From: Oceaniglobus trochenteri
GTDB lineage: Bacteria > Pseudomonadota > Alphaproteobacteria > Rhodobacterales > Rhodobacteraceae
Length of the DNA stretch: 64,000 nt
Direction: 5' to 3'
Assembly (NCBI RefSeq): GCF_020529025.1
Contig: NZ_JACNMM010000004.1
Coordinates: 351,967 to 415,966 of the forward strand
The position numbers and the translations under genes are program-made. This document shows, in pieces, positions 16,389 to 25,946 of this stretch (its first letter is position 1; each line of letters begins with the position of its first letter). The notes under the pieces were generated by a model that worked only from the letters and a program-made list of their open reading frames with translations, had not been told where the DNA came from and made no database searches.

Positions 16389-16613
16389 GCCGGGCAGGGT
16401 GCCAGCGGTTGCCTTGCCTGGCAACGAAAAGCGCGCACCTTGCCGCGCCTTCGGGGTGGTGGTAGACATGCCGCCATGACCAAGAACGCACATATCGCCC
16501 GCTGTATTACCCGCTGACATATCCGCGCGGGCCGGTCTTTCTGTTTTCAATCACATCCGATGTTGCTAAGCCCGCGGCAACGCAGCACCACTGCGCACCA
16601 CGAGGGACGGCAC

Positions 16614-18053
16614 ATGACCGAGATACGCCTGCACAACAGCAAGACACGCCGCCGCGAGACGTTCACGCCGATCGACCCCGAAAACGTGCGGATGTATGTC
16701 TGCGGCCCCACCGTCTATGACCGGGCGCACATGGGCAACGCGCGCCCCGTCATCGTTTTCGACGTGCTGTTCCGCCTGCTGCGCCAGATCTACGGCGCGG
16801 CCCATGTCACCTATGTGCGCAACATCACCGACGTGGACGACAAGATCAACGCCCGCGCCAAACAGACCGGGCGCAGCATCGGCGAGATCACCGACGAAAC
16901 CGCCCGCTGGTATCTTGACGACATGGCGGCGCTGGGCAACCTGACCCCGACCCATACCCCCCGCGCCACCGGCTATGTCGCGCAGATGATCGCGATGATC
17001 GAGGGGCTGATCGCCTCGGGCCACGCCTACGAGGCCGAGGGGCATGTCCTGTTCTCGGTCGAAAGCTATGCCGACTACGGCGCGCTTTCGGGGCGCAGCG
17101 TGGACGACATGATCGCCGGTGCCCGGGTCGAGGTGGCCCCCTACAAGCGCGATCCGATGGATTTCGTCATGTGGAAGCCCTCGCCTGAGGATCTGCCCGG
17201 ATGGGACAGCCCCTGGGGGCGGGGCCGTCCGGGTTGGCATATAGAATGCTCGGCCATGGCGGATGACCTGTTGGGGCAGGATTTCGACATTCACGGTGGG
17301 GGCAATGACCTGATGTTCCCGCACCACGAGAACGAGATCGCCCAAAGCCGCTGTGCCCATCCGGGCAGCGATTTCGCCCGCATCTGGATGCACAACGAGA
17401 TGCTGCTGGTGGAGGGGAAGAAGATGAGCAAGTCGCTCGGGAACTTCTTCACCGTGCGCGACCTGCTGGAGCGGGGCATTCCCGGCCCGGTGATCCGGCT
17501 GGTGTTCCTGTCGACCCATTACGGCAAGCCCATGGACTGGACCGACGCCAAGCGCGCCGAAGCCGAGGCGACCCTGCGCCGCTGGGCCGCGGTGCTGCAC
17601 CAGCACGGCTATTGCGCGCGGATGGTGGCGGCGCTGAAGGCCTCGGGCGACTGGCGCCCCGATGCCGAGTTTCTGGGCGTGCTGGCCAACGACCTGAATA
17701 CCCCCGGCGCCCTGGCCCGTCTGCATGTGCTGGCCAAGGGGCACACGGCCCCCGCCCTGGCGGGGCTGGCCCATGGGCTGGAGCTTTTGGGGCTGGTGTC
17801 GGACTGGGACGCGCTGGGCGATCTGGCGGGGGTTGCGCCTTCGGACAGGGCCTATCCGGCCTGGGTGGAGGGTGTCGTCGAGAGGCTGCTGATGCAGCGC
17901 CAGGCGGCGCGCGCGGCAAAGGACTGGGCCGAGGCCGACCGGTTGCGCGACCTGCTGAACGCGGCAGGCGTGCAGGTGAGCGACGTGGGCGGGCAGGCCA
18001 CATGGGTGCCCGGGCCCGGATTTGACGCTACGGTGCTGGAGGGGATGCAGTGA
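16614..18053 (+). CDS. cysS: Cysteinyl-tRNA synthetase
   Basis: A 479-residue class I synthetase charging tRNA-Cys. The start follows GAGGGACGGCAC; a longer frame to 16560 lacks family sequence. [19 protein letters not shown] holds the zinc Cys and the HIGH-type motif (HMGN). The second zinc ligands are in [10 protein letters not shown] and HHENEIAQS, and the KMSKS loop is [10 protein letters not shown] near 271. A C-terminal DALR-like helical domain with [25 protein letters not shown] is present. Length and order of motifs are normal. It probably has its own promoter, and the next gene is separated by a structured repeat. Confidence 0.96.
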   Translation: MTEIRLHNSKTRRRETFTPIDPENVRMYVCGPTVYDRAHMGNARPVIVFDVLFRLLRQIYGAAHVTYVRNITDVDDKINARAKQTGRSIGEITDETARWYLDDMAALGNLTPTHTPRATGYVAQMIAMIEGLIASGHAYEAEGHVLFSVESYADYGALSGRSVDDMIAGARVEVAPYKRDPMDFVMWKPSPEDLPGWDSPWGRGRPGWHIECSAMADDLLGQDFDIHGGGNDLMFPHHENEIAQSRCAHPGSDFARIWMHNEMLLVEGKKMSKSLGNFFTVRDLLERGIPGPVIRLVFLSTHYGKPMDWTDAKRAEAEATLRRWAAVLHQHGYCARMVAALKASGDWRPDAEFLGVLANDLNTPGALARLHVLAKGHTAPALAGLAHGLELLGLVSDWDALGDLAGVAPSDRAYPAWVEGVVERLLMQRQAARAAKDWAEADRLRDLLNAAGVQVSDVGGQATWVPGPGFDATVLEGMQ

Positions 18054-18130
18054 ACCTCTGCGACCAGTCGCCCGAGTGCGCCCGCCATAGTGCCCAAAGG
18101 AATGGCGCGCCCTTCGGCGCGCGGGGAAAG

Positions 18131-18195
18131 GGGGGCTGTCTGCCCCCCGTCGGCTGCGCCGACTCCCCCCGAGGATATTTGACGACCAAAGATGG
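18131..18195 (+). repeat. Structured class B repeat upstream of cimA
   Basis: Two consecutive hairpins (GGGGG..CCCCC and GTCGGCTGCGCCGAC) are followed by CTCCCCCCGAGGATATTTG and then ACGACCAAAGATGG. A close copy lies at 44351-44412 ahead of acuI. Both copies are plus-oriented, and each core ends 8-9 bases before the start codon, so it may sit in the leader and shape ribosome access. Confidence 0.6.
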
Positions 18196-18204
18196 GGGGC
18201 GGGG

Positions 18205-19821
18205 GTGACAGAGCGGCTTTACCTTTACGACACCACGCTGCGCGACGGTCAGCAGACCCAGGGCGTGCAGTTCTCGACGCCCGAGAAGCTGCGCATTGCA
18301 GCGATGCTGGATGCCATGGGCGTGGATTACATCGAAGGCGGCTGGCCCGGGGCGAACCCGACGGATTCGGCCTTCTTTGACGAAGCACCCCGCATGCGCG
18401 CCAAGTTCACCGCCTTTGGCATGACCAAGCGATCGGGGCGGTCGGCCGGCAACGACGATGTTCTGGCGGCGGTTCTGAATGCCGGCACGCCGGCCGTTTG
18501 CCTGGTGGGCAAGACCCACGAGTTTCACGTCACCACCGCGCTGGGCATACCGCTGGCCGAGAATGTCGAGAACATCGCAGCCTCGGTTGCACACCTGGTG
18601 GGGGAAGGGCGCGAAGCGCTGTTCGATGCCGAGCATTTCTTTGACGGCTATGCTGCCAACCCCGGCTATGCGTTGGAGTGTCTGCGCGCCGCCCATGATG
18701 CCGGGGCGCGGTGGATCGTGCTGTGTGACACCAACGGCGGCACACTGCCAGCCGAGATCGGGCGGATCGTGACCGAGGTAATCGCCGCCGGCATTCCCGG
18801 CGATCGGCTGGGCATCCATACCCACGACGACACGGGCAATGCCGTGGCGGGGACCCTTGCGGCGGTGGATGCGGGGGTGCGCCAGGTGCAGGGCACGCTG
18901 AACGGGCTGGGTGAGCGGTGCGGCAATGCCAACCTGACCAGCCTGATTCCCACCCTCCTGTTGAAGGAACCCTACCGCTCGAACTTCGACATCGGGGTGA
19001 GTGAGGACGCGCTGGCCGGGTTGACGCGGGGCGCGCGGATGCTGGACGACATCCTGAACCGGGTGCCACAGCGCTCGGCCCCCTATGTCGGCGCCTCGGC
19101 CTTTGCCCACAAGGCCGGGCTGCACGCCAGCGCGATCCTGAAAGACCCCACCACCTATGAGCATATCGACCCGGGCCTTGTGGGCAACGCCCGCATCGTC
19201 CCGATGAGCAACCAGGCCGGGCAGTCGAACCTGCGCGCCCGGCTGGCCGACATGGGGATCGAGGTGGCGCCGGGCGATCCGGCCCTGGGGCGCATCCTGG
19301 ACGACGTGAAGGCCCGCGAGGACCAGGGGTTTTCCTATGACAGCGCCCAGGCCAGCTTTGAGCTGATCGCGCGGGCCGCCCTTGGCCAATTGCCCAGCTT
19401 CTTCGAGGTGAAGCGCTATCGCGTCAGCGTCGAGCGGCGCAAGAACAAGTACGACACCATGGTCACGCTGTCGGAAGCGGTGGTGGTGGTGAAGGTGGGC
19501 GATCAGAAGATGCTGTCGGTCAGCGAAAGCATGGACGAGACGGGCAGCGACCGTGGCCCGGTCAACGCGCTCTCCAAGGCGCTGGCCAAGGATCTGGGCC
19601 CCTATCAGGGCTATATCGACGACATGCGCCTGGTGGACTTCAAGGTGCGCATCACCCAGGGCGGGACCGAGGCCGTGACCCGCGTGATCATCGACAGCGA
19701 AGACAGCAAGGGGCGGCGCTGGTCGACGGTGGGGGTATCACCCAACATCGTCGATGCGTCCTTCCAGGCGCTGCTGGATGCCGTGAACTGGAAACTGGTG
19801 CGCGACGGAGCCCGGGCATGA
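18205..19821 (+). CDS. cimA: (R)-citramalate synthase
   Basis: A 538-residue enzyme of the isopropylmalate synthase family, condensing pyruvate and acetyl-CoA to citramalate for threonine-independent isoleucine synthesis. It starts with GTG at 18205. Signatures are YLYDTTLRDGQQTQG with the metal Asp and catalytic Arg, YIEGGWPGANPTD (typical of CimA rather than LeuA), HTHDDTGNAVA with metal His ligands, and NGLGERCGNANL. The C-terminal LeuA allosteric dimer domain (residues about 400-538) is present, so feedback control by a branched-chain amino acid is expected. The last codons overlap the following methyltransferase gene. An isopropylmalate synthase paralogue is the alternative but fits less well. 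Confidence 0.9.
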   Translation: MTERLYLYDTTLRDGQQTQGVQFSTPEKLRIAAMLDAMGVDYIEGGWPGANPTDSAFFDEAPRMRAKFTAFGMTKRSGRSAGNDDVLAAVLNAGTPAVCLVGKTHEFHVTTALGIPLAENVENIAASVAHLVGEGREALFDAEHFFDGYAANPGYALECLRAAHDAGARWIVLCDTNGGTLPAEIGRIVTEVIAAGIPGDRLGIHTHDDTGNAVAGTLAAVDAGVRQVQGTLNGLGERCGNANLTSLIPTLLLKEPYRSNFDIGVSEDALAGLTRGARMLDDILNRVPQRSAPYVGASAFAHKAGLHASAILKDPTTYEHIDPGLVGNARIVPMSNQAGQSNLRARLADMGIEVAPGDPALGRILDDVKAREDQGFSYDSAQASFELIARAALGQLPSFFEVKRYRVSVERRKNKYDTMVTLSEAVVVVKVGDQKMLSVSESMDETGSDRGPVNALSKALAKDLGPYQGYIDDMRLVDFKVRITQGGTEAVTRVIIDSEDSKGRRWSTVGVSPNIVDASFQALLDAVNWKLVRDGARA

Positions 19822-20525
19822 CACCCTTCTTCCAGTTACACAGCGGGCTGATGCGCGAAGGCCCCGGCACGCCGGACGACGTGCGATGGGCGCTGGATGT
19901 GGCAAAGACGCCGCTGCGCGCGCGCATCTGCGATGCGGCCTGCGGTCCGGGGGCGGATGCGGTGACGCTGGCGGCCTCGCGCCCGGCGGGATCGGTCCAT
20001 GCCATCGACAAGATGCGCCATTTCGTAGTGGCCGCCCGGTCGCGTCTGTCGCAGTTCCCGGCGCGGGTGACGGTGGAACAGGGCGACATGACCGAGATTT
20101 CCGGCCCCTACGATCTGATCTGGTGCGCCGGGGCGCTTTACTTTGTCGGCGTGACCGAGGGGCTGAACGCCTGGACAAGGGCGCTGGCGCCGGGGGGGCG
20201 GGTGGCCTTCTCCGAACCCTGCCTGCTGGGCAAGCCCTCGGGCGCGGTGGCCGAGTTCTGGGCCGAATACCCCGAGATCACCGATTACGACGGGATCGTC
20301 GTACGGGTGCGCAAGGCCGGATACCGGGTGCTGCACCACCGGATGATCGTCGGCGCCGGATGGGAGGCCTATTACCGCCCCATGCAGGCACGCATCGACC
20401 TGCTGCGCCCCACCGCGAGCCCCGACCTGATCGAGGTGCTGGACGAAGGCCAGCGCGAGATCGACCTCTGGCGCAGCGCCCCCGACGAGATCGCCTATGC
20501 CCTGCTGGTGGTCGAGCCCGCATGA
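19818..20525 (+). CDS. Class I SAM-dependent methyltransferase
   Basis: A 235-residue Rossmann methyltransferase, with SAM motif I IDAACGPGADAVTL in loose form (residues 31-48), motif II VHAIDK, and VEQGDMTEISGPYDLIWCAGALYFVG covering motifs post-I and IV in two parts. It overlaps cimA by four bases (ATGA) and the next gene by four bases, so three proteins are made from one transcript. The substrate is not indicated by sequence. A role near phytoene-synthase-like protein chemistry is only suggested by position. Confidence 0.8.
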   Translation: MTPFFQLHSGLMREGPGTPDDVRWALDVAKTPLRARICDAACGPGADAVTLAASRPAGSVHAIDKMRHFVVAARSRLSQFPARVTVEQGDMTEISGPYDLIWCAGALYFVGVTEGLNAWTRALAPGGRVAFSEPCLLGKPSGAVAEFWAEYPEITDYDGIVVRVRKAGYRVLHHRMIVGAGWEAYYRPMQARIDLLRPTASPDLIEVLDEGQREIDLWRSAPDEIAYALLVVEPA

Positions 20526-21280
20526 GCGTGCAGGCCTGCGCCGAGATCGTCCTGAAGGGCGATCCTGACCGGTTTCTTGCGGTCATGGCAGCGCCGCCCG
20601 CGGCGCGCCAGGTGCTGTTTCCGCTCTATGCCTTCAACGTCGAGGTGGCCCGCGCCCCCCAGGTGACGAAGGAACCGATGATTGCGCAGATGCGCCTGCA
20701 ATGGTGGCGCGACGCCCTGGCCGAGATCGCGGCCGGGGGCATCGTGCGGCGACACGAGGTCGTGGTGCCCCTGGCCGGCGTGATCGATGCCGAGGGCGCG
20801 GCGCGGCTGGGGCGCCTGATCGACGCGCGCGAACACGACCTCGGCGATGAGCCTTTCGCGCAGCGTGGCGACCTGGAACGCTATCTTGGCGACACCGGCG
20901 GCACGCTCATGGCGGTGGCGACCCGCGCCCTGGGCGGCCAGGATGAAGAGCGCGCCCATCTGATCGGCCAGGCCGGGGCGGCGGCGAACTATCTTCTGGC
21001 GGTGCCGGCCCTGATCGCCCAGGGGGGGCAGCCCCTGCCGGGTGAGACCTTGTCTTGCATCCGTGACCTCGCGGGCGAACATCTGGCCTTGCTGGCCGGG
21101 GCCAAGGCACGGCCGGTGGCCTCGAAGGCGTTGCGCCGGGCGGCACTTTCGGCCTGGCGGGCGCGGGGCATCCTGACGCGCGCGCGGCGTGATCCCCAGG
21201 CGGTGCTGGACGGCAGGCTTTCGGAATCCGAATTCGCCCGCCGCGCCAGCCTGCTGAAGGCGCAGATCACCGGGATCTGA
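20522..21280 (+). CDS. Squalene/phytoene synthase family protein (NDUFAF6-like)
   Basis: A 252-residue all-helical protein of the trans-isoprenyl synthase head-to-head family: RQVLFPLYAFNVEVARAP near residue 28, MRLQWWRDALAEI near 57 and RLGRLIDAREHDL near 98. The DxxxD metal motifs of true phytoene synthases are replaced (YAFNVEVAR, RLIDAREHD), so catalysis is doubtful. Mitochondrial NDUFAF6, a complex I assembly factor, has the same degenerate pattern, and alphaproteobacterial members may be related to it. Translationally coupled to the methyltransferase. Confidence 0.75.
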   Translation: MSVQACAEIVLKGDPDRFLAVMAAPPAARQVLFPLYAFNVEVARAPQVTKEPMIAQMRLQWWRDALAEIAAGGIVRRHEVVVPLAGVIDAEGAARLGRLIDAREHDLGDEPFAQRGDLERYLGDTGGTLMAVATRALGGQDEERAHLIGQAGAAANYLLAVPALIAQGGQPLPGETLSCIRDLAGEHLALLAGAKARPVASKALRRAALSAWRARGILTRARRDPQAVLDGRLSESEFARRASLLKAQITGI

Positions 21281-21299
21281 AGGGCAGGCGCGGGCCCCT

Positions 21300-21321
21300 C
21301 TCTTTCTTGCTGAAAATACTC
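21300..21321 (-). repeat. Dispersed intergenic repeat, class A copy 4
   Basis: Minus orientation: GAGTATTTTCA then GCAAGAAAGAG. It lies between the convergent ends of the phytoene-synthase-like gene and the MFS gene. It is followed on the plus strand by a GC-rich imperfect hairpin at about 21328-21350 that may end both transcripts. Confidence 0.6.
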
Positions 21322-21359
21322 ACAATCCCGCCGCCCGCAGCGGGGCGGGCGGTTCGGGG

Positions 21360-22574
21360 TCAGGCGGTGCGCCCGCGTCCACGCAGCACCAGCCACAGAA
21401 GCGACCCACCCGCCAGCACGAGGAAGGGCACCATGGCATAGTTCACCGCGCTCCACCCGGCCTGGGGCGTGCCGCCCGAACAATTCATCAGCCCGCCCGA
21501 GGCCAGGCTGGCCACGGTGACGCAGCCAAAGACGATCATGTCGTTCATGCCCTGCACGCGGCCCCGTTCGGCCGGGGAATGGGCGCCAGCCAGCATGGTG
21601 GTGGCGCCGATGAAGCCGAAGTTCCACCCGATGCCCAGCAGGATCAGCGCGACGAAGAAATTCTCGAGCGCGACGCCCGACAGCCCCACGATTCCGGCGC
21701 CCGCAAGGATGACAAGGCCGATGCCGACGATCTTCTCGACACCGAACCGGGCAATCAGGTGGCCGGTGAAGAACGAGGGGATGAACATGGCCAGCACATG
21801 GGCCGAGACGACGTCGGCGGCGTTGTTCTTGTCGAACCCGCAGCCGACCACGGCCAGCGGTGTCGAGGTCATCACCAGGTTCATCAGGGCATAGGACACC
21901 ATGGCACAGATGATCGCCACGGCGATGCGCGGGGTGGTCAGAAGTTGCCAGCGGCTGCGGCCCAGATCCTCGCCCGCCTTCGGCACGGGCGGGCGGGCGA
22001 TCTTCAGCCCCAGGAACAGAAGCGAGCCAACGGCGTTCAGCGCGATCACGGCCAGGTAGCTGCCGAGGAAAGGCACCACCATGGAATCGGCCGTGACCTT
22101 CACCAGCTGCGGGCCGACGAAGGCCGAGAAAAGCCCGCCCGCCATGACATAGGAAATCGCCTTGGGCCGGAAGGCATCGTCGGCGCTGTCGGAGGCGGCA
22201 AAGCGATAGAACCCCTGGGCCGACATGTAGATGCCGGTGAACAGCGAACCGACCAGAAACAGCGGGAAGCTGGCAATCGCCAGCGCCCAGGCCCCGATGG
22301 CCGCGCCGATGGCCCCCCCCAGCGTGCCCAGCCAGAATCCCGCGCGCCGCCCGTGGCGCTGCATGAAGGCCGACATCGGCGTGGCGCAGAGCATGTTGCC
22401 CAGCACGATCATGGAAATCGGCAGGGTGGCGAAACAGAGGTTCGACGCCAAAGATTGGCCCGCAAGGCCCCCGATGGTGAAGATCATGGGCATCTGCGCC
22501 CCCAGGATCGCCTGCGCGGCGACAAGGATCCAGACGTTGCGTATGGCGGTTTTGGGGGTGCTGGCTTGGGTCAT
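21360..22574 (-). CDS. Major facilitator superfamily transporter
   Basis: A 404-residue protein with about twelve membrane spans. The ATG at 22574 follows GGGAGGGTTC. The family loop between spans two and three is MQRHGRRAGFWLGTLGGAIGA, with the R-x-G-RR pattern, near residue 75. FLVGSLFTGIYMSAQGFYRFA and LLGIGWNFGFIGATTMLAGAHSPAERGRVQGMNDM correspond to other conserved loops. The substrate cannot be told. The gene is followed only 28 bases upstream by the cobB stop, in the same direction, so it could be co-transcribed with the cobalamin genes. Confidence 0.88.
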   Translation of the reverse strand: MTQASTPKTAIRNVWILVAAQAILGAQMPMIFTIGGLAGQSLASNLCFATLPISMIVLGNMLCATPMSAFMQRHGRRAGFWLGTLGGAIGAAIGAWALAIASFPLFLVGSLFTGIYMSAQGFYRFAASDSADDAFRPKAISYVMAGGLFSAFVGPQLVKVTADSMVVPFLGSYLAVIALNAVGSLLFLGLKIARPPVPKAGEDLGRSRWQLLTTPRIAVAIICAMVSYALMNLVMTSTPLAVVGCGFDKNNAADVVSAHVLAMFIPSFFTGHLIARFGVEKIVGIGLVILAGAGIVGLSGVALENFFVALILLGIGWNFGFIGATTMLAGAHSPAERGRVQGMNDMIVFGCVTVASLASGGLMNCSGGTPQAGWSAVNYAMVPFLVLAGGSLLWLVLRGRGRTA

Positions 22575-22602
22575 GAACCCTCCCATACGCCCGGCGCGCG
22601 CA

Positions 22603-23877
22603 TTAGGGAAGAGGGCGGTCGATCAGATGTGCGAAGCTGCCACAGACCCGGCCAAGGCGCAGGCCCATGTCGGGCAGGGCCGTGCCCTCGGCATCTTCCG
22701 CCTTGAACAACGGATCGCCCTCGGCGCGCAGGGTGGTGGCATAGTGAAACTCATGCCCCGCCCATGCGCCGCAAAAGGGACCGCGGCCCGCGATAAGGCT
22801 GCGATATCCCAGGTGAAGCTGCCGCCTTGCAAAACTGGTTTCCAGCCGCAGCAGCCCGGCCATGGCGTGGTGTCGCCCCTCACCATCGGTGAGCCTGTCG
22901 CCCAGGACCATGTAACCGCCACATTCTCCATATATATCAGTATTTTCTGTGGCATCTTTAAGGCTTTGCATGAAGATGTTGTTGCCGGCCAGGCGGCCGG
23001 CGTGAAGCTCGGGGTAGCCGCCGGGCAGGAACACCAGATCGCAGGGCGGCACCGGATCGTCGGCCAGGGGAGAAAAGGGCAGAATCTCGGCCCCCGCGCG
23101 GCGCCAGTCGTCAAGCATGTGCGGATAGGAAAAGGCGAAAGCGGCGTCGCGGGCGACGGCGATTTTCTGAGCGGGGGGCGGCAGGCCGGGTGCGGCCGCG
23201 ACGGGCGCCAGAGGGGCCGCCAGCGCCACGATGGTGGCCAGATCGACCGCAGCCGCGACGGCATCGGCGGCGCTTTCGAGGAAGGATTCGAGATCGGGCT
23301 GTTCCCCCGCCTGCACCAGCCCAAGATGGCGCGAGGGGCGCGACAGCGCCGCGCTGCGCGCCGCCGCACCCAGCACCGGAATTGCCAGCGGGGCCAGGGC
23401 CTTGCGCAGCATACCTTCGTGGCGGTCGGACCCGACATTGTTCAGGATCACGCCCGCGATGCGCACCGCCGGGTCATGGCCCGCAAATCCCGCCACCAGT
23501 GGCGCGATCGACTGGGCCATCCGCCCGGCATCCACCACCAGCACCACCGGCAGCCCAAGGATGCGGGCCAGGTCGGCCGTGGCGCCGCGCCCTTCGGGCG
23601 GAGCGCCGTCGAACAGGCCCATGGCGCCTTCGACAATGAGGGTGCCATCGCCCTGCGCGAGGCTGCGGATGCGGTCGGGGGTCATCGCCCAGGCGTCGAG
23701 ATTGCGGCAGGGCGCCCCGCAGGCGGCTTCGTGAAAGTGCGGATCGATGTAATCGGGCCCGGATTTCGCCCCACGCACCCCATGGCCCATGCGCGAAAGC
23801 GCCCGCAGCAGGCCAAGGGTGAGGGTGGTCTTGCCGCTGCCCGAATGGGGCGCGGCGATGATCAGTCCGGTGCTCAT
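22603..23877 (-). CDS. cobB: Cobyrinic acid a,c-diamide synthase
   Basis: A 424-residue glutamine-dependent amidase of cobalamin synthesis. The N-terminal P-loop is IIAAPHSGSGKTTLTLGLLRAL (split as IIAAPHSGSGKTT and LTLGLL), residues 6-27, and SGPDYIDPHFHEAACGAPCRNLD is the CobB/CbiA signature. The C-terminal glutaminase domain has YGECGGYMVLGDRL with the nucleophile Cys, and ends with HLIDRP. It amidates the a and c side chains of the corrin ring. It is followed 75 bases away by cobA on the same strand, with repeat copy 5 between them. Confidence 0.93.
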   Translation of the reverse strand: MSTGLIIAAPHSGSGKTTLTLGLLRALSRMGHGVRGAKSGPDYIDPHFHEAACGAPCRNLDAWAMTPDRIRSLAQGDGTLIVEGAMGLFDGAPPEGRGATADLARILGLPVVLVVDAGRMAQSIAPLVAGFAGHDPAVRIAGVILNNVGSDRHEGMLRKALAPLAIPVLGAAARSAALSRPSRHLGLVQAGEQPDLESFLESAADAVAAAVDLATIVALAAPLAPVAAAPGLPPPAQKIAVARDAAFAFSYPHMLDDWRRAGAEILPFSPLADDPVPPCDLVFLPGGYPELHAGRLAGNNIFMQSLKDATENTDIYGECGGYMVLGDRLTDGEGRHHAMAGLLRLETSFARRQLHLGYRSLIAGRGPFCGAWAGHEFHYATTLRAEGDPLFKAEDAEGTALPDMGLRLGRVCGSFAHLIDRPLP

Positions 23878-23921
23878 TGTCTGGGCGTGGCGCGAGGGGT
23901 GATTTCGGGAGCCTCCGGCGG

Positions 23922-23943
23922 GAGTATTTTGGGCAAGAAAGAG
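23922..23943 (+). repeat. Dispersed intergenic repeat, class A copy 5
   Basis: GAGTATTTTGG then GCAAGAAAGAG, plus orientation, preceded by GCCTCCGGCGG. It sits between cobA and cobB, antisense to both genes, and is the best consensus copy in the window. Confidence 0.65.
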
Positions 23944-23952
23944 GGGGTGCGC

Positions 23953-24804
23953 TCAGGCGGATTCGGCGGGGCGGCCGCGGCCCAGCGGATCGAGGTTGCG
24001 CGGCGGTTCGCCCCGTGCCTGGCCCTGCCAGTCGAGCGTCTGGCGCATCAGGACCGAGCGGCCGACACAGATCACGGCGGGTGGTTCGAGCCTTGCCTCG
24101 GCAATGTCGTCGACGCAGGTGGCAAGTGTGGTTTCCAGCACCTGCTGGGTTGGCAGGGTGGCGGTGGTGACGACGGCCACGGGTTCATCCGCCGGACGCC
24201 CGGCCGCCAGCAGGGCGGCGGTGATCTGGGCGATATGCTTCATGCCCATGTAGATCACGATCACCTGGCTGCCGCGCGAGATCGCCTGCCAGTCCAGCGA
24301 TCCGGGCGTGTTGCCCGATTGATCGTGGCCGGTGACGAAGGTGACGGATTGGTTCACGTCGCGGTGGGTGACGGGGATGCCGGCATAGGCCAGCCCGCCG
24401 ATCCCGGCCGAGATGCCCGGGATGATGCGCACCGGGATGTCGTGTTGCACGAGGGTCTGCGCCTCTTCCCCGCCGCGCCCGAAGACGAAGGGATCGCCCC
24501 CCTTCAGGCGCAGCACCCGCTTGCCGTTGCGGGCGAGATCGACCAGTTGCAGCGAGATGTCGCGCTGCCTGGCCGAGGGTTTGCCGCCACGCTTGCCGGC
24601 ATAGACATGTTCGGCCCCGGGCGCCCAGTCGAGGATCGCCGGTTCCACCAGGGCGTCATATACCACGACATCGGCCTGTCGCAGCGCGTTCAGGGCGTGC
24701 AGTGTCAGAAGACCCGGATCGCCCGGCCCGGCGCCGCACAGCCAGACCCAGCCGGGCTGCATCACCGGCCAGTCGAGGGGCGGAAGGGGGGATGAATCGC
24801 TCAT
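23953..24804 (-). CDS. cobA: Uroporphyrinogen-III C-methyltransferase
   Basis: A 283-residue SUMT. Signatures: VWLCGAGPGDPGLLTLHALNAL in two parts (VWLCGAGPGDPGLL, TLHALNAL), DALVEPAILDWAP, LKGGDPFVFGRGGEE near residue 100, the TFVTGHDQSG region, and VIYMGMKH. It methylates uroporphyrinogen III at C2 and C7, the branch to cobalamin and siroheme. It is divergent from cbiD with a 95-base gap that must hold both promoters. No fused CysG domain is present. Confidence 0.95.
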   Translation of the reverse strand: MSDSSPLPPLDWPVMQPGWVWLCGAGPGDPGLLTLHALNALRQADVVVYDALVEPAILDWAPGAEHVYAGKRGGKPSARQRDISLQLVDLARNGKRVLRLKGGDPFVFGRGGEEAQTLVQHDIPVRIIPGISAGIGGLAYAGIPVTHRDVNQSVTFVTGHDQSGNTPGSLDWQAISRGSQVIVIYMGMKHIAQITAALLAAGRPADEPVAVVTTATLPTQQVLETTLATCVDDIAEARLEPPAVICVGRSVLMRQTLDWQGQARGEPPRNLDPLGRGRPAESA

Positions 24805-24899
24805 GCCCCGTTATGGCGCGGAACGGCGCCGGGGCAAAGCCCGGTTGCGACCGAAATCTTGCCGTTGGCGCCGCTGTCGCCCGGGCCTATGGTGGCGCC

Positions 24900-25946
24900 A
24901 TGATAGGCCCCCAGACCCGAGAGTTGCGCCGTGGCTGGACCACGGGCGCCTGTGCCACCGCTGCCGTCAAGGCGGCGTTGATGCGGCTGTGGGGCGGGGC
25001 CTTTCCGGCGAGGGTGTCGCTGATCCTGCCGCGCGGCGAGGTGCCGGAATGGGAGCTGGCGCATCGCGAGACCGGCGCGGGCTGGGCCGAGGCGGGGGTG
25101 GTGAAGGACGCGGGCGACGATCCGGACGTGACCCACGGCTGCCTCGTGATCGCGCGGGTGGCGCCTTCGGGCGGGGGCGTGGTGTTTCGCGCCGGCGTGG
25201 GCGTGGGCACCGTGACGCGCCCGGGCCTGCCGGTGGCGGTGGGCGAAGCCGCCATCAACCCCGTGCCGCGCCAGATGATGATCGCCGAGGTCGAGGCCCT
25301 GGCCGCCGAACATGGAGAGGCGCCGGATGTCGAGATCACGCTGTCGATCCCGGGCGGGGCCGAGATTGCCGGGCGCACCTGGAACCCCCGGCTTGGCATT
25401 GTCGGCGGGCTTTCGGTGCTGGGCACCACCGGCGTCGTGCGGCCCTTTTCCTGCGCCGCCTGGATTGCCAGCATCCACCGGGGCATCGACGTGGCCCGCG
25501 CCGAGGGTCTGGACCATGTGGCGGGGACCACCGGCGCGCAATCCGAACGCGCGGTGCAGGCGCGGTTCGGCCTGCCTGATTTCGGGATGCTGGACATGGG
25601 CGATTTCGTCGGCGGGCTGGTGAAATACCTCTGCCGCCATCCGGTGCCGCGCCTGACGGTGGGCGGGGGCATGGCGAAGATGGCCAAGCTGGGGCAGGGC
25701 GCGCGCGATCTGCATTCGGCCCGCAACCAGGTGGATTTCGACCGGCTGGCGCTGTCCTGCGGTGTGGCGGATGTGGCGGGCGCGCGGACAGTGCTGGAGG
25801 CCTATGGCATGGTCGGCCCGCCCCTGGCAGAGGTGATCGCGCAGGAGGCTTTGCGCGAGTTGCGCCAGATGGTGGCGAAGACCGATATCGCAGTCGATGT
25901 CGTGGTCTGCGACCGGGCGGGCGCGATCCTGGCGGTGGCGCAATGA
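24900..25946 (+). CDS. cbiD: Cobalt-precorrin-5B C1-methyltransferase
   Basis: A 348-residue CbiD. It begins RELRRGWTTGACATAAVKAA, the family signature, and contains VGVGTVTRPGLPVAVGEAAINPVPR and LGIVGGLSVLGTTGVVRPFS. The start ATG at 24900 is taken because the family starts here; a longer frame reaches 24702 and overlaps cobA. The enzyme methylates C1 during corrin ring contraction. It heads a rightward operon with cobK. The use of CbiD alongside aerobic-type enzymes is normal in this family of bacteria. Confidence 0.93.
   Translation: MIGPQTRELRRGWTTGACATAAVKAALMRLWGGAFPARVSLILPRGEVPEWELAHRETGAGWAEAGVVKDAGDDPDVTHGCLVIARVAPSGGGVVFRAGVGVGTVTRPGLPVAVGEAAINPVPRQMMIAEVEALAAEHGEAPDVEITLSIPGGAEIAGRTWNPRLGIVGGLSVLGTTGVVRPFSCAAWIASIHRGIDVARAEGLDHVAGTTGAQSERAVQARFGLPDFGMLDMGDFVGGLVKYLCRHPVPRLTVGGGMAKMAKLGQGARDLHSARNQVDFDRLALSCGVADVAGARTVLEAYGMVGPPLAEVIAQEALRELRQMVAKTDIAVDVVVCDRAGAILAVAQ

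Noticed and set aside
22231..24795. An 854-codon plus-strand open frame opposite the MFS, cobB and cobA genes
   Set aside because: It covers three well-supported minus-strand genes and has shadow-like composition with no family motif.
24805..24899. Cobalamin riboswitch between cobA and cbiD
   Set aside because: The gap is only 95 bases, too short for the standard element with a promoter, and no B12 box is visible.
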